Program-made: the position numbers and the translations under genes
Shown: positions 18,530 to 35,071 of the stretch, in pieces
Layout: each line of letters opens with the position of its first letter
How positions within the stretch are numbered: position 1 is the stretch's first letter
Origin: Lysobacter spongiicola DSM 21749
GTDB taxonomy: Bacteria; Pseudomonadota; Gammaproteobacteria; Xanthomonadales; Xanthomonadaceae
Reading direction: 5' to 3'
Length of the DNA: 64,000 nt
Assembly (NCBI RefSeq): GCF_900167055.1
Contig: NZ_FUXP01000005.1
Span: 119,003 to 183,002 of the forward strand
The notes under the pieces: generated by a model
Seen by the model: only the letters and a program-made list of their open reading frames with translations
What the model was told of the DNA's origin: nothing
Database searches by the model: none

Positions 18530-19747
18530 ATGGACATCCGCCCCATCCTCTCCACGCTGCTGCGGCACAAGACCGCGGCGACCCTGATCGTGCTCGAGAT
18601 CGCGCTGTCGTGCGCGATCATCTGCAATGCGATCTTCCTGATCACGACACGGCTGGAGCGCGGGGAGCGCCCCACCGGGCTCGCCGAGACGGAGCTGGTC
18701 TCGATCCAGATGGCCGGCATCGGCCGCAGTGACGATCCCGACGCCCTGGTCAAGCGCGACCTCGCCGCTTTGCGTGCCATTCCCGGCGTCAAGGCGGCCA
18801 CCAGCACCAACCAGGTGCCGTTCGGTGGCTCCTCCTCGAACAGCTCGATCAGCCTCGAGCCCGACCAGCTCAATCCGACGGCCAACGCGTCCGTCTATCT
18901 CGCCGATGAGGGGCTGCTCGACACATTTGGGCTCAAGCTGGTGGAAGGACGCTGGTTCAACAGCGACGAGTTCCTCGACTACGGAGTGCTGGACGATCCC
19001 GGGCCGGAGACTCCGATATCGGCAACGGTCCTCACCCGCAGCCTCGCCGAGCGGCTCTTTCCTGGCGAGAGCGCCATCGGAAAATCCATCTACAGCTGGG
19101 GCGAAGCACCGACGCGGGTGGTCGGGGTGGTCGAATACCTCATGCGGCCCAACGACATCGGCGGACCGGCGGAGAACCAGTTCTCCTTCATCCTGCCGAT
19201 CCGTCCCACCTTCGGCACCTACGGATTGCGGACCGCACCGGAGCGGCGTGCGGAGGTGCTAGAAGCCGCGATCGAGGCACTCGGTCAGGTCAACCCCCGC
19301 CGCATCGTAATCTGGGACCGGACGTTTGCCGAGATGGCGTCCGACTACTACCGCCAGGACCGCGCCATGGCCGGCATGCTGTTGGCGATGATCATCGCGC
19401 TGCTGGTGGTCACCGCGCTCGGGATCGTCGGGCTGGCCAGCTTCTGGGTCGCCCAGCGCACCAAGCAGATTGGCGTGCGCCGCGCCCTCGGAGCCACGCG
19501 TGGACAGGTCCTGCGTTACTTCCAGACCGAGAACTTCCTGCTGGCGAGCTTCGGGATCGTGCTCGGCATGCTGGGTGCCTACGGGTTGAACCAGTTCCTG
19601 ATGGGCCAGTACGAAATGGAGCGGCTGCCGGCGATCTACCTGCCGCTGGGCGCGGTGGCGCTCTGGCTGCTCGGGCAGGTGGCGGTCTTCGGGCCGGCGC
19701 GCCGCGCGGCGGCGGTGCCACCTGCAGTGGCGACCCGGAGCGTCTAA
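18530..19747 (+). CDS. MacB-like ABC exporter permease, subunit 2
   Basis: 405-aa permease with the same four-helix plan as subunit 1: N-terminal helix TLIVLEIALSCAIICNAIF, a periplasmic domain of about 240 residues and three C-terminal helices with the signature QIGVRRALGATRGQVLRYF. Identity to subunit 1 outside the coupling region looks low, so this is an old paralogue and not a tandem duplication. The ATG at 18530 was selected because it begins the first helix and lies just after the subunit 1 stop; a longer reading frame upstream overlaps subunit 1. Confidence 0.9.
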   Translation: MDIRPILSTLLRHKTAATLIVLEIALSCAIICNAIFLITTRLERGERPTGLAETELVSIQMAGIGRSDDPDALVKRDLAALRAIPGVKAATSTNQVPFGGSSSNSSISLEPDQLNPTANASVYLADEGLLDTFGLKLVEGRWFNSDEFLDYGVLDDPGPETPISATVLTRSLAERLFPGESAIGKSIYSWGEAPTRVVGVVEYLMRPNDIGGPAENQFSFILPIRPTFGTYGLRTAPERRAEVLEAAIEALGQVNPRRIVIWDRTFAEMASDYYRQDRAMAGMLLAMIIALLVVTALGIVGLASFWVAQRTKQIGVRRALGATRGQVLRYFQTENFLLASFGIVLGMLGAYGLNQFLMGQYEMERLPAIYLPLGAVALWLLGQVAVFGPARRAAAVPPAVATRSV

Positions 19748-19757
19748 AGTCGCGTCC

Positions 19758-19758
<1 letters not shown>
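19745..19758 (+). promoter_or_regulatory. Possible internal -10 before the regulator gene
   Basis: TAAAGT (19745-19750) overlaps the permease stop codon and ends 7 nt before the regulator ATG. The nearest GGAG is too far upstream to serve as ribosome binding site. This could allow leaderless, sigma-70 basal expression of the two-component pair; the match is only four of six bases. Confidence 0.25.
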
Positions 19759-21098
<1,340 letters not shown>

Positions 21099-21102
21099 AC
21101 CG

Positions 21103-22413
21103 ATGGTGCGACTGGCCCGCCTGCCGCTGAGCATGGTGTTCACCGTGGTGGCGGTGCTGCATGCCGCCCTCGTCGCAACGCTGGCGCTGGTGCTTTCGCG
21201 ATGGCTGGAGCAGTGGCTCGCAGCAGCCGTGGCGATCGCCCTGGACCTGCCATTGCTGGCCTACCACGTGCGCCGCGCCTTCGCGCCGATGGCGTCACTG
21301 TTCCGGGCGCTGGCCGGTACCGTCGACAGCTACCGCGACGGCGATTTCAGCTTCGGCCTCACCTGGCGCGGGCAAGGCGAACTCGGGGAGCTGGTCGCCA
21401 GCCACAACCGCCTTGGCGACGCTTTGCGGGAGCAACGCCTTGCGCTGGTGCAGCGCGAACTGCTGCTCGACACCATGGTGCAGAACACGCCGGTCGCGAT
21501 GCTGCTGGTCGACCCGTCCCGCCGCGTGGTCCACGCCAACCTCGCCGCCCGCAAGCTGCTGGGGGAAGGACGCCGCCTGGAGGGGCAGGACCTGGATGCA
21601 CTGTTGTCGACGACGTCCGATGCGTTCCAGGAGGCATTCGCCCGCGGCGGCGACGGCATGTTCACCGTGGGCGATGAAGACAACGAGGACATCTACCACC
21701 TGGCGCGCCGCCAGTTCCGCCTCAACGGCCGCCGCCACGAGCTGATCCTGCTTCGCCTGTTGACGGCCGAACTGCGCCGCCAGGAGGTACAGACCTGGAA
21801 GAAGGTGATCCGGGTGATCAGCCACGAGCTCAACAACTCGCTGGCGCCCATCGCATCCCTTGCGCATTCGGGGGCCGAGCTGTTGCGCCGCGGACAGCAT
21901 GATCGGCTGCCCGCCGCCCTGGCGACGATCGAAGATCGCGCGCGCCACCTGGAAGGCTTCATCCGCGACTACGCACAGTTCGCCAAACTGCCGGCTCCGA
22001 GACGGGAGAACGTGCAGTGGGAGCACTTCCTGGGCCAGTTGCACAGCCAGGTCCAGTTCCGGCTGGAAGGGAAGCCTGGCGATCGCAGCGGCCGCTTCGA
22101 TGTTGCTCAGCTCGAGCAATGCCTGCTCAACCTGCTCAAGAATGCGCACGAATCCGGATCTGCACACGACGAGGTGGCCCTGGCGCTGCGGCGCATGCCG
22201 GAAGGATGGCGAGTCGATGTGCTGGACCGCGGCGGCGGCATGAACGAATCGGTCCTGTCGAACGCGCTGCTGCCGTTCTACTCGACCAAGCGCCACGGCA
22301 CCGGCCTGGGCCTGGCACTGGCACGCGAGATCGCCGAGGCCCATGGCGGCCGCATCGCCCTGCTCAACCGCGAGGGCGGCGGCCTGTGCGTGTCACTGGT
22401 ATTGCCAGATTAG
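21103..22413 (+). CDS. Membrane sensor histidine kinase with PAS domain (NtrY-like)
   Basis: 436-aa kinase. Two hydrophobic segments (about 11-32 and 38-55) anchor it with almost no periplasmic loop, so it probably senses a membrane or cytoplasmic cue. A HAMP-like linker and PAS domain (about 120-200, NTPVAMLLVDPSRRVVHANLAA) precede the H-box with His241 (VISHELNNSLAPI), an N-box (QCLLNLLKNAHESG) and G-box (GTGLGLALAREIAEAHGG). The ATG is 4 nt after the regulator stop with no ribosome binding site, suggesting coupling. Partner of the NtrC-type regulator just upstream. Confidence 0.92.
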   Translation: MVRLARLPLSMVFTVVAVLHAALVATLALVLSRWLEQWLAAAVAIALDLPLLAYHVRRAFAPMASLFRALAGTVDSYRDGDFSFGLTWRGQGELGELVASHNRLGDALREQRLALVQRELLLDTMVQNTPVAMLLVDPSRRVVHANLAARKLLGEGRRLEGQDLDALLSTTSDAFQEAFARGGDGMFTVGDEDNEDIYHLARRQFRLNGRRHELILLRLLTAELRRQEVQTWKKVIRVISHELNNSLAPIASLAHSGAELLRRGQHDRLPAALATIEDRARHLEGFIRDYAQFAKLPAPRRENVQWEHFLGQLHSQVQFRLEGKPGDRSGRFDVAQLEQCLLNLLKNAHESGSAHDEVALALRRMPEGWRVDVLDRGGGMNESVLSNALLPFYSTKRHGTGLGLALAREIAEAHGGRIALLNREGGGLCVSLVLPD

Positions 22414-22507
22414 GTCGGGGTTGGCCGCGATGGCCGCGCCTCGACCGGACACTTGATGGGCGCTTGATTGGCGCCTTCGATGACCACGTGCCGTCAATGG
22501 CGCTTTT

Positions 22508-22583
22508 GTAGGAGCGGCTTCAGCCGCGATCGGATGGCGATCGCCCGTGCCTATTCCACGATCGCGGCTGAAGCCGCTCCTAC
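22508..22583. repeat. GTAG palindromic repeat, type A dyad
   Basis: Inverted type A arms with a 28-nt spacer, between the convergent histidine kinase and glmU genes. The rest of the 207-nt gap shows no other feature. Confidence 0.9.
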
Positions 22584-22620
22584 AGGGTCGCCAGCGTCGC
22601 AGCCGGAACGGTGACCCGCC

Positions 22621-23985
22621 CTACTTCTTCGTGGGCCGCTGCCAGCCTTCGATCACCGTCTGGCGCGAGCGCGCCATGCTCAGCCGGTCGTCCGGCGCAT
22701 CGCGGGTGATGACCGAGCCGGCGGCGATGGTCGCGCCCTTGCCGATCGTCACCGGCGCCACCAGCGAGCTGTTGGAGCCGATGAACGCGCCATCCTCGAT
22801 CCGCGTGGTCGACTTGTTGGCGCCGTCGTAGTTGCAGGTGATGGTGCCGGCACCGATATTCACCCCGACGCCGACCATCGCGTCGCCGAGGTAGGTGAGG
22901 TGGTTGGCCTTGCTGCTGACGCCGATCTTGGCATTCTTGGTTTCCACGAAGTTGCCGATGTGGGCGCCGTCGGCCAGCACCGTACCCGGACGCACGCGCG
23001 CGAACGGCCCGATCGTCGCCGCACCTTCCACCACGACTCCATCGAGGTCGCAGTGCGCGCGTACTTCGGTGCCGGGGCCCAGCTTCGCGTCGCGGATCCG
23101 GCAGAAAGGCCCGATACGGACGCCGTCGGCCAGCTCCACCCGGCCCTCGAATACCACGTCGACGTCGATCTCGACATCCTGTCCCACCGTCACTTCACCG
23201 CGTACGTCGACGCGCGCCGGATCCGCCAGACGGGCACCTGCAGTGCACAGCGTGCGTGCCGCACGACGCTGGAACCCGCGCTCCAGTTGCGCGAGCTGCC
23301 ACGGATCGTTCGCACCCTCCACTTCCAGCGCGTCATGCACATGCACCATTTCGGCGGCGCTGAACTCCGCCGCGGCCGAAGCGAACACGTCGGTGAGGTA
23401 ATACTCGCCCTGGGCGTTGTCGTTGCCGAGGTGGTTGAGCCAGCGGCGCAGCGGTTCGCCATCGGCGACGAGGATGCCGGTGTTGACGGTGCGGATCTCC
23501 AGCTCTTCCTCGGAGGCGTCCTTCTGCTCGACGACCCGTGCGACGTTGCCCTCGGCATCACGCACGATGCGGCCGTAGCCTGTGGGGTTGTCTAGGTCGG
23601 CGACCAGCACCGCCAGGCGGCCCGGCGCGTCCAGCAGCCGGCGCAAGGTCGTGGCGGTGATCAACGGGACATCGCCGTAGAGGATCAGCACGCGTGCGTC
23701 CTGCGGCACTTCCGGCATTGCCTGCTGTACGGCATGGCCGGTGCCGAGGCGCACTGTCTGTTCCGACCAGTGCAGGTCGGCCTCACCCGCCAACGCGTCG
23801 CGGACTTCGTCGCCGCCATGGCCATAGACCACGTGGATGCCACCGGGATCCAGGGCGCGGGCGGTGGCGATGACGTGGGCGAGCATCGGCCTGCCGGCGA
23901 TCTTCTGAAGCACCTTCGGGATCGAGGACTTCATGCGCTTGCCCTCGCCGGCGGCCAGGATGATGACGTGCAGGGGGGCGACCAT
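22621..23985 (-). CDS. glmU: Bifunctional N-acetylglucosamine-1-phosphate uridyltransferase / glucosamine-1-phosphate acetyltransferase
   Basis: 454-aa bifunctional enzyme making UDP-GlcNAc. The N-terminal pyrophosphorylase half has [26 protein letters not shown] and NTGILVADG; the C-terminal half is a left-handed beta-helix with repeated hexapeptides ([28 protein letters not shown]). The start is at [13 protein letters not shown]. It lies just beyond the atp operon with the divergent gtrA-like gene between, an order also familiar from other gammaproteobacteria (atpC then glmU). Confidence 0.96.
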   Translation of the reverse strand: MVAPLHVIILAAGEGKRMKSSIPKVLQKIAGRPMLAHVIATARALDPGGIHVVYGHGGDEVRDALAGEADLHWSEQTVRLGTGHAVQQAMPEVPQDARVLILYGDVPLITATTLRRLLDAPGRLAVLVADLDNPTGYGRIVRDAEGNVARVVEQKDASEEELEIRTVNTGILVADGEPLRRWLNHLGNDNAQGEYYLTDVFASAAAEFSAAEMVHVHDALEVEGANDPWQLAQLERGFQRRAARTLCTAGARLADPARVDVRGEVTVGQDVEIDVDVVFEGRVELADGVRIGPFCRIRDAKLGPGTEVRAHCDLDGVVVEGAATIGPFARVRPGTVLADGAHIGNFVETKNAKIGVSSKANHLTYLGDAMVGVGVNIGAGTITCNYDGANKSTTRIEDGAFIGSNSSLVAPVTIGKGATIAAGSVITRDAPDDRLSMARSRQTVIEGWQRPTKK

Positions 23986-24051
23986 GGATGCTCCGTACCT
24001 GTGGATTTGCAGAGGTGATTCTAGCGGCGCCGCGCCTGTTAGGATGCCGCG

Positions 24052-24090
24052 GTGCTGAATAGACGACCCACCATGCGGGGCCATCGGTGA
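24052..24090 (+). CDS. Possible 12-codon leader ORF overlapping the gtrA-like gene
   Basis: GTG at 24052 opens a reading frame [12 protein letters not shown] whose TGA overlaps the GTG start of the next gene (GTGA). A -10-like TAGGAT (24040-24045) ends 6 nt before it, so it could be translated from a leaderless transcript and deliver ribosomes to the next start by coupling. Evidence is positional only. Confidence 0.25.
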   Translation: MLNRRPTMRGHR

Positions 24091-24470
24091 GCCTGACCCG
24101 GCAGGGCCGGCACTACCTGCTGTTTGGCGCGATCCAGTGGCTGCTCGACTGGGGCGTGATGGTGGGGTTGAGCCATCTCGGGCTGCCGGTGCGACAGGCC
24201 AACGTGGTCGGGCGGATCTGCGGTGCCGTGCTGGGTTTCTGGCTCAACGGCCGGATCACCTTCGCCGGGAGTGACACGGCCGTGGGCCGCGTCCAGTTCA
24301 TGCGCTTCCTCGTGCTGTGGCTGACCACCACCTTCCTGAGCACGGTGCTGGTAGGTGGCATCGACGACTACCTCGGGTTGAAGTGGGCATGGCTGGCCAA
24401 ACCACTGGTCGAGGTCGGGCTGGGGCTCCTGGGCTTCCTGGTGTCGCGACACTGGATCTACCGCCGCTGA
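24087..24470 (+). CDS. GtrA-like family membrane protein
   Basis: 127-aa inner-membrane protein with four predicted helices, of the GtrA/DPMS family. Members are thought to help move polyprenyl-linked sugars across the membrane, or to partner a glycosyltransferase. Family features include the N-terminal [16 protein letters not shown], the block [21 protein letters not shown] and the C-terminal [11 protein letters not shown]. Start codon is GTG; no ATG gives this frame. No gtrB-type glycosyltransferase gene is adjacent, so the partner is elsewhere. It is flanked by glmU (divergent) and atpC (convergent). Confidence 0.82.
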   Translation: MSLTRQGRHYLLFGAIQWLLDWGVMVGLSHLGLPVRQANVVGRICGAVLGFWLNGRITFAGSDTAVGRVQFMRFLVLWLTTTFLSTVLVGGIDDYLGLKWAWLAKPLVEVGLGLLGFLVSRHWIYRR

Positions 24471-24492
24471 AGGTGGCGCAGGAACCCAAAGA

Positions 24493-24519
24493 AAAACGCC
24501 GGCACTGGGCCGGCGTTTT
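24493..24519. terminator. Bidirectional terminator between the gtrA-like gene and atpC
   Basis: An 11-bp perfect stem AAAACGCCGGC / GCCGGCGTTTT with a short loop. It has U-tracts in both directions and serves the two convergent transcription units. Confidence 0.9.
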
Positions 24520-24544
24520 CGCTGGGACCGGATGATCCCCGTAG

Positions 24545-24970
24545 TCAGTGCTTGACGTTCTTGCGCAAACGCTCGAGCGCCTGCAGCTGCGCCATGACCT
24601 CGGCCATCCGGGCCTGCGCCTCGGCAATCTCCATCGGCTCCGAGCGCCGCGCCAGCACGCGCTCGGCCTCTTCCTTGGCGGCACGCACGGCGGCCTCGTC
24701 GATGTCCTGTGCGCGGATCGCGGTGTCGGCCAGCACCGTCACCACCTGCGGCTGCACCTCCAGGATGCCGCCGCTGACGGCGAAGTCGAGCGTTTCGCCG
24801 CCCGGCAGGGTCACCACGACCTTGCCCGGCTTGAGGCGTGTGATCAGCGGTGCGTGCTTCGGCGCGATGCCGAGTTCGCCGATCTCGCCGGTGGCGACCA
24901 GCAGTTCGGCGTCGCCGTGGAAGATCTCTTCCTCGGCACTGACGATGTCGCAACGGAAAGTGCTAGCCAT
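24545..24970 (-). CDS. atpC: ATP synthase epsilon subunit
   Basis: 141-aa F1 central-stalk subunit that inhibits ATP hydrolysis and couples rotation. The N-terminal beta-sandwich ([36 protein letters not shown]) and C-terminal helical hairpin are both present. It is the last gene of the atp operon, 38 nt after atpD, followed by the bidirectional terminator. Confidence 0.97.
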   Translation of the reverse strand: MASTFRCDIVSAEEEIFHGDAELLVATGEIGELGIAPKHAPLITRLKPGKVVVTLPGGETLDFAVSGGILEVQPQVVTVLADTAIRAQDIDEAAVRAAKEEAERVLARRSEPMEIAEAQARMAEVMAQLQALERLRKNVKH

Positions 24971-25008
24971 GGATATGGTTTCCTTGAAGCCGGGCCGTCA
25001 GGAGAGGA

Positions 25009-27383
<2,375 letters not shown>

Positions 27384-27396
27384 CGTCTTTCCCGCC

Positions 27397-28962
<1,566 letters not shown>

Positions 28963-29038
28963 CTTCGTTTCCAATGTTGGGCGGGCCTGGGCCTGCCAAT
29001 CACGTTCGGCGGGCCGAAGCCCACCCTGTGAGTACCAG

Positions 29039-29566
29039 TTAGTTTGCGAGCACCGACTGCAGGCGTTGGAGCTTGCTGCGCAGCGAGCCATCGATCACGA
29101 CATCGCCGGCGTCGATCACCGCGCCACCGATCAAGGATTCGTCCACCGCCGTCTCGACCTTCACCTCGCGGCCGAAACGCTTCCTCAGCGCCGCCACCAG
29201 GTTCTCGAGTTCATCGGCAGGCAGTGCGCTCGCCGACGTGATCCGGGCCATCACGACCTGCTCGGATTCGGCACGCAACTGCTCGTACAGAGCGGTGATC
29301 TCCGGCAGCAGCACCAGCCGGCCGTTCTCGGCCAGCATGGCGATGAAGCGCTTGAACTCCTCGCTGGCACCGTCGGCGACCAGCAGGGTCACCGCGTCCT
29401 GCTCGCGCAGGCGCGGGTTGGACATCACCGCATGCACCTGCGGATCGGCCGCCAGGCGCGCGGCGAATGCCAGCGCCTGCGACCAGGCAGCACCGTTGCC
29501 GCTGTCGCGCGCAACGGCGAAGGCGGCACGGGCGTACGGGCGGGCGAGGGTCAGGGCTTCGCTCAT
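29039..29566 (-). CDS. atpH: ATP synthase delta subunit
   Basis: 175-aa peripheral-stalk subunit linking F1 to the b subunits. The N-terminal [16 protein letters not shown] and the C-terminal block [21 protein letters not shown] are the family signatures. It directly follows atpF with 1 nt between the stop and the ATG. Confidence 0.95.
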   Translation of the reverse strand: MSEALTLARPYARAAFAVARDSGNGAAWSQALAFAARLAADPQVHAVMSNPRLREQDAVTLLVADGASEEFKRFIAMLAENGRLVLLPEITALYEQLRAESEQVVMARITSASALPADELENLVAALRKRFGREVKVETAVDESLIGGAVIDAGDVVIDGSLRSKLQRLQSVLAN

Positions 29567-29567
29567 G

Positions 29568-30038
29568 TCAGATCTCGGCCGCCAGTTCGTCCAGCAGCGC
29601 CTTGTGGGCGTTCGCGTCGATCTCGCGCTTCAGCAGCTTCTCGGCACCGGCCACGGCGAGCGTGGAGACCTGGCGACGCAGGTCCTCGCGTGCGCGGTTG
29701 GCTGCGGCGTCGATCTCGGCCTGGGCGATTTCCTTCTGCCGGTTGGCTTCGGCGACCGCGTCGTTCTTGGCCTGCTCGATGATCTGGTTGGCACGGTGGT
29801 GCGCCTGGTCGATCACTTCGTTGGCCTTCGACCGCGCCTCGCGCATCGCTGCGTCGACCTGGTCCTGCGCCTTGGCGAGGTCCATCTGGCTGCGCTCGGC
29901 GGCGGCCAGGCCCTCGGCGATCTTCTGCTGGCGCTCCTCGATGGCGCGCAGCAACGGCGGCCAGATATAGGTGGCGATCAGCCAGATCAGCGCTGCGAAC
30001 GCCAACGCCTGGGCGATAAGAGTCAAATTGATGTTCAT
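29568..30038 (-). CDS. atpF: ATP synthase b subunit
   Basis: 156-aa Fo stator subunit. The membrane helix is at the N-terminus (about 4-26, [27 protein letters not shown]); the remainder is a long Ala/Glu/Arg-rich coiled coil (about 30-150), as in E. coli. It is separated from atpE by 92 nt containing a strong GC hairpin. Confidence 0.96.
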   Translation of the reverse strand: MNINLTLIAQALAFAALIWLIATYIWPPLLRAIEERQQKIAEGLAAAERSQMDLAKAQDQVDAAMREARSKANEVIDQAHHRANQIIEQAKNDAVAEANRQKEIAQAEIDAAANRAREDLRRQVSTLAVAGAEKLLKREIDANAHKALLDELAAEI

Positions 30039-30090
30039 CGGCTTTCGCTATGCCTTTCGCGTGAGATGGACAAGGATGCCCCGGACATCA

Positions 30091-30117
30091 CCGGCCGGGA
30101 CCCGGGGGCCCGGCCGG
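30091..30117. promoter_or_regulatory. GC-rich hairpin between atpE and atpF
   Basis: A 9-bp perfect stem, CCGGCCGGG / CCCGGCCGG, with a 9-nt loop. There is no U-tract after it, so it is not a standard terminator. It is placed where it could protect the 3' end of atpE mRNA or attenuate downstream expression. Confidence 0.5.
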
Positions 30118-30130
30118 AGTGCACGCGCAA

Positions 30131-30502
<372 letters not shown>

Positions 30503-31300
30503 TCAGTGCGCGTCTTCCGACAGGCTCAGGTAGACGATCGACAGCATCATGAAGATGAAGGCCTGCAGCGGAATCACCAGGAGGTGGAAGATCATCCAGC
30601 CGAAGCCGAACGCCGCGCCACCCAGCATGCCGAGGATGCCGGCACCACCAAGCACCCAGATCAGCAGGAACACGATCTCGCCGCCGAACATGTTGCCGAA
30701 CAGTCGCATGGCCAGCGAAACCGGCTTGCTGACCCACTCGACGATGTTGAGGATGAGGTTGAACGGCATCATCCACTTGCCGAACGGGGCGGTCAGGAAG
30801 CCCTTGCTGAAGCCGCCGAGCCCCTGCGACTTGATCGCGAAGAACAGCATCAGGAAGAACACGCTGATCGACATGCCCAGGGTCGCGTTCACGTCCGCGG
30901 TGGGCACCGGCTTCCAGTAGTGCACGCCCAGCAGTTCGAGCGGCTTGGCGATGAAATCGGCCGGGATCATCTTGATGAGGTTCATCAGGAGGATCCAGAA
31001 AAACAGGGTGATCGCGATCGGCGTCACCAGCTTGCTGGGGCCGCGATAGGTGTCGCGTGCCTGCTGGTCGACGAACTCCAGGCAGATCTCCACGAACGCC
31101 TGCCACTTGCCGGGAACGCCCGCGGTCGCGTTGCGCGTTGCCAGCCAGAACAGCACCACCATCAACAGGCCCATCAGCACCGCGGTGAGCAACGTGTCGA
31201 GGTTGAGCGTCCAGAAACCGCCGCCTTCGCCGACCTGCACGGTCAGGTTCTGCAGGTGGTGCTGGATGTAGCCGGTGGGAGTGAGTTCCGCGTCCGCCAT
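30503..31300 (-). CDS. atpB: ATP synthase a subunit
   Basis: 265-aa Fo stator forming the proton half-channels. The essential arginine is in MRLFGNMFGGEIVFLLI, and the C-terminal helix has LLVIPLQAFIFMMLSIVYLS. About six membrane helices are visible. It precedes atpE in the standard order. Confidence 0.96.
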   Translation of the reverse strand: MADAELTPTGYIQHHLQNLTVQVGEGGGFWTLNLDTLLTAVLMGLLMVVLFWLATRNATAGVPGKWQAFVEICLEFVDQQARDTYRGPSKLVTPIAITLFFWILLMNLIKMIPADFIAKPLELLGVHYWKPVPTADVNATLGMSISVFFLMLFFAIKSQGLGGFSKGFLTAPFGKWMMPFNLILNIVEWVSKPVSLAMRLFGNMFGGEIVFLLIWVLGGAGILGMLGGAAFGFGWMIFHLLVIPLQAFIFMMLSIVYLSLSEDAH

Positions 31301-31327
31301 TTCTATGAAATCCTGCCTGCGTGAAAG

Positions 31328-31726
31328 CTACTGGCTGGCCATCGCCAGCACCTGGACCACGAGCGCGACCAGCACGCCCGCCAGCACCGCCAGCGGCGGG
31401 AAGCCGCCGAGACCGATGCCCAGCGCGAGTACGCCGAACACCAGCACCCACTTCAGCATGGCGCCTGCCAGCAGCCGCGCCAGCGCGCCGCCTGCCGGAG
31501 CGATGCCACCGCCGAGCGAGATCGCCCGTGACAGCCAACCTCCCGCGGCGACCGCGCCACCACCCACCAATGCCCCGAGCGCATGCGGCACGCCGAAGGC
31601 GAGGAGGGCCAGCGCGACCAGCGCTGTCGCGCCCGCCTGCCAGGCAACCGCGCGCGACGCCAGCCGGCGGCCTGCGGACAAGGGATTGTGCACGCTAAGC
31701 TCGTCGGTCCGGGGGGTTGGCGCCAT
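31328..31726 (-). CDS. atpI: ATP synthase accessory protein I
   Basis: 132-aa first gene of the atp operon. It is a small hydrophobic protein with about four helices. Family members are non-essential and help assemble the c-ring or deliver magnesium in some bacteria. Assignment is by position and hydropathy more than by sequence; the Ala/Gly/Leu-rich chain has few invariant residues. Confidence 0.8.
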   Translation of the reverse strand: MAPTPRTDELSVHNPLSAGRRLASRAVAWQAGATALVALALLAFGVPHALGALVGGGAVAAGGWLSRAISLGGGIAPAGGALARLLAGAMLKWVLVFGVLALGIGLGGFPPLAVLAGVLVALVVQVLAMASQ

Positions 31727-31750
31727 GCAAGCGCCCGATGAAGCCGCGGA

Positions 31751-31779
31751 ATTATAGATGCAGTGCCGGGGAACGGCAA
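31751..31779 (-). promoter_or_regulatory. Main sigma-70 promoter of the atp operon
   Basis: On the minus strand TTGCCG (31779-31774) and a perfect TATAAT (31756-31751) are 17 nt apart. The start would be near 31744, giving an 18-nt leader before atpI. This is the best sigma-70 promoter recognised in the window. Confidence 0.75.
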
Positions 31780-31864
31780 CCGCGCGCGCAGCTGAACGGC
31801 AACCGAGGGAAGTCCCGGATGCGGGAACCCCGTGGCGGCTACGCGGTCAATCCATATGCAGCGC

Positions 31865-31945
31865 CCCGCCGCCACTCTCTCCTCGTCAAGGCACTTGGGC
31901 GGCGGGATCGGAGCCCCGGCTTGATCAGCCGGGGCTTCTTCTTGT
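31865..31945 (+). ncRNA. Candidate structured RNA with terminator-like 3' end
   Basis: Between atpI and lpdA, a 9-bp stem CCCGCCGCC / GGCGGCGGG (31865-31873 with 31898-31906) is followed by a second 9-bp hairpin AGCCCCGGC / GCCGGGGCT (31912-31936) and the pyrimidine-rich run TTCTTCTTG on the plus strand. No plus-strand gene precedes it, so this may be the end of a small RNA. Alternatively, it is the lpdA 3' end read on the other strand, where no U-tract follows. Confidence 0.3.
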
Positions 31946-31950
31946 CCGCC

Positions 31951-33822
<1,872 letters not shown>

Positions 33823-33851
33823 GCCTGTATCTCCTCTTGGGCCGCGCGCGT

Positions 33852-35027
33852 TCATCGCGCGGCAGGGGGGTCGTCTGTGTCGGGCGCCGCCGGATCATCC
33901 GGTCCGCCGGAGGGGTCCTGCCCGACCGGCGGCTCGGAGGTCTCCCGGCTCGCATCGTTGTCGCTGAGTTCGAGTTTTTCCGCCGCGCTCAACTCAGGCG
34001 GACGGGGGGCGTCCCCCAGGTCAGGCCGCGCCCCCGGTCGCGTGTCTCCGGTGGCTCCCCGGCCACCCCGCAACAGCTCGAGCGCATCGCTGCCGGACAT
34101 GCCGAATACGCTGCGCAGGTGAAGGTCGCGCTGCGGGAACGGGATCTCGATGCAGTGCGCCTTCAACTGCGTATCCAGCTCCCACAGGTACGCCGCCTTG
34201 ATCGCGGCGTTCCGTCGCGTCGCATCCTCGGTCAGCCAGACCGCCAGGATGTATTCCACCGCGCTGTCGCCGAACCCGACCAGCCACACCTGCGGCCGAT
34301 ACGGGCCGTCGTTGGCGAGGGTGAACGGCACGTTCCGCGCCGCCTCCAGCGCCGCCTTCTTGACCAGTTCCTTGTCGACGCCATAGGCCACGCCGAACGG
34401 CACGCGCAGCCGGCGCCTCACGTCGCGGTGGGTCCAGTTCACCACCCGGCCGGTGACGAACTCGGAGTTCGGCACCAGGATGTCGATGTTGTCGTTGGTG
34501 GTGATGCGGGTGGCGCGGATGTTGATGTCGCGCACGGTGCCGCGCACGTCGTCCTCCAGCTCGATGAAGTCGCCCACCTTCAGCGACTTGTCGAACAGCA
34601 GGATCAGGCCGGAGATGAAGTTGCTGAAGATGGCCTGCAGGCCAAAGCCGAGGCCGAGGCCGATCGCGCCGGCGAACACCGCGAAGCGGCTGATCGGCAC
34701 CCCCGCCAGCTCCAGCGCGAACATCACGCCCAGCGCCAGCAGCGTGTAGTGGACCAGCCGGGACACGGTGTACAGCGCCGGGCGGTTGACGTTTTCGCGC
34801 CGCCCGTAGCGGTCCAGCCCCCGCCTCACGAGAATGGAGATGCCCAGCGCCAGCAATATGGCGATGGCGGCAGCAGCCAGCCCTCCCACGGTGAGGGTCA
34901 GGCCGGAGATGTCGATGATGCGCTGGTCCAGCAGTGGCTGCAGCCCGTCCCAGCCGCGCTGGGCGACCTCGTCCACCCGATCGGCGACGCCATCGGGTGT
35001 CGTTGCGCCTGTTCGGGTGCCGGCCAT
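33852..35027 (-). CDS. MscS-family mechanosensitive channel inserted between E2 and E3 genes
   Basis: 391-aa inner-membrane channel. Three helices (about 45-70, 88-110, 115-145) precede the pore-lining segment AGAIGLGLGFGLQAIFSNFISGLILLFDK. The MscS beta-domain follows with VGDFIELEDDVRGTVRDINIRAT and ILVPNSEFVTGRVVNW. The C-terminal 80 residues are a Pro/Asp/Glu/Gly-rich disordered tail. It lies 44 nt after the E2 gene and 29 nt before the E3 gene, so it is probably cotranscribed. The link between a channel and pyruvate dehydrogenase is unexplained. Confidence 0.9.
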   Translation of the reverse strand: MAGTRTGATTPDGVADRVDEVAQRGWDGLQPLLDQRIIDISGLTLTVGGLAAAAIAILLALGISILVRRGLDRYGRRENVNRPALYTVSRLVHYTLLALGVMFALELAGVPISRFAVFAGAIGLGLGFGLQAIFSNFISGLILLFDKSLKVGDFIELEDDVRGTVRDINIRATRITTNDNIDILVPNSEFVTGRVVNWTHRDVRRRLRVPFGVAYGVDKELVKKAALEAARNVPFTLANDGPYRPQVWLVGFGDSAVEYILAVWLTEDATRRNAAIKAAYLWELDTQLKAHCIEIPFPQRDLHLRSVFGMSGSDALELLRGGRGATGDTRPGARPDLGDAPRPPELSAAEKLELSDNDASRETSEPPVGQDPSGGPDDPAAPDTDDPPAAR

Positions 35028-35071
35028 CGGGGCCGCCGCTCAGGACGCCGTCTTGCGGGCTGCCTGCGCGC

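Noticed and set aside
24073-24090. ATG at 24073 as start of the gtrA-like gene
   Set aside because: It is in the frame of the short leader ORF, which stops at 24090; the gtrA frame is only open from the GTG at 24087.
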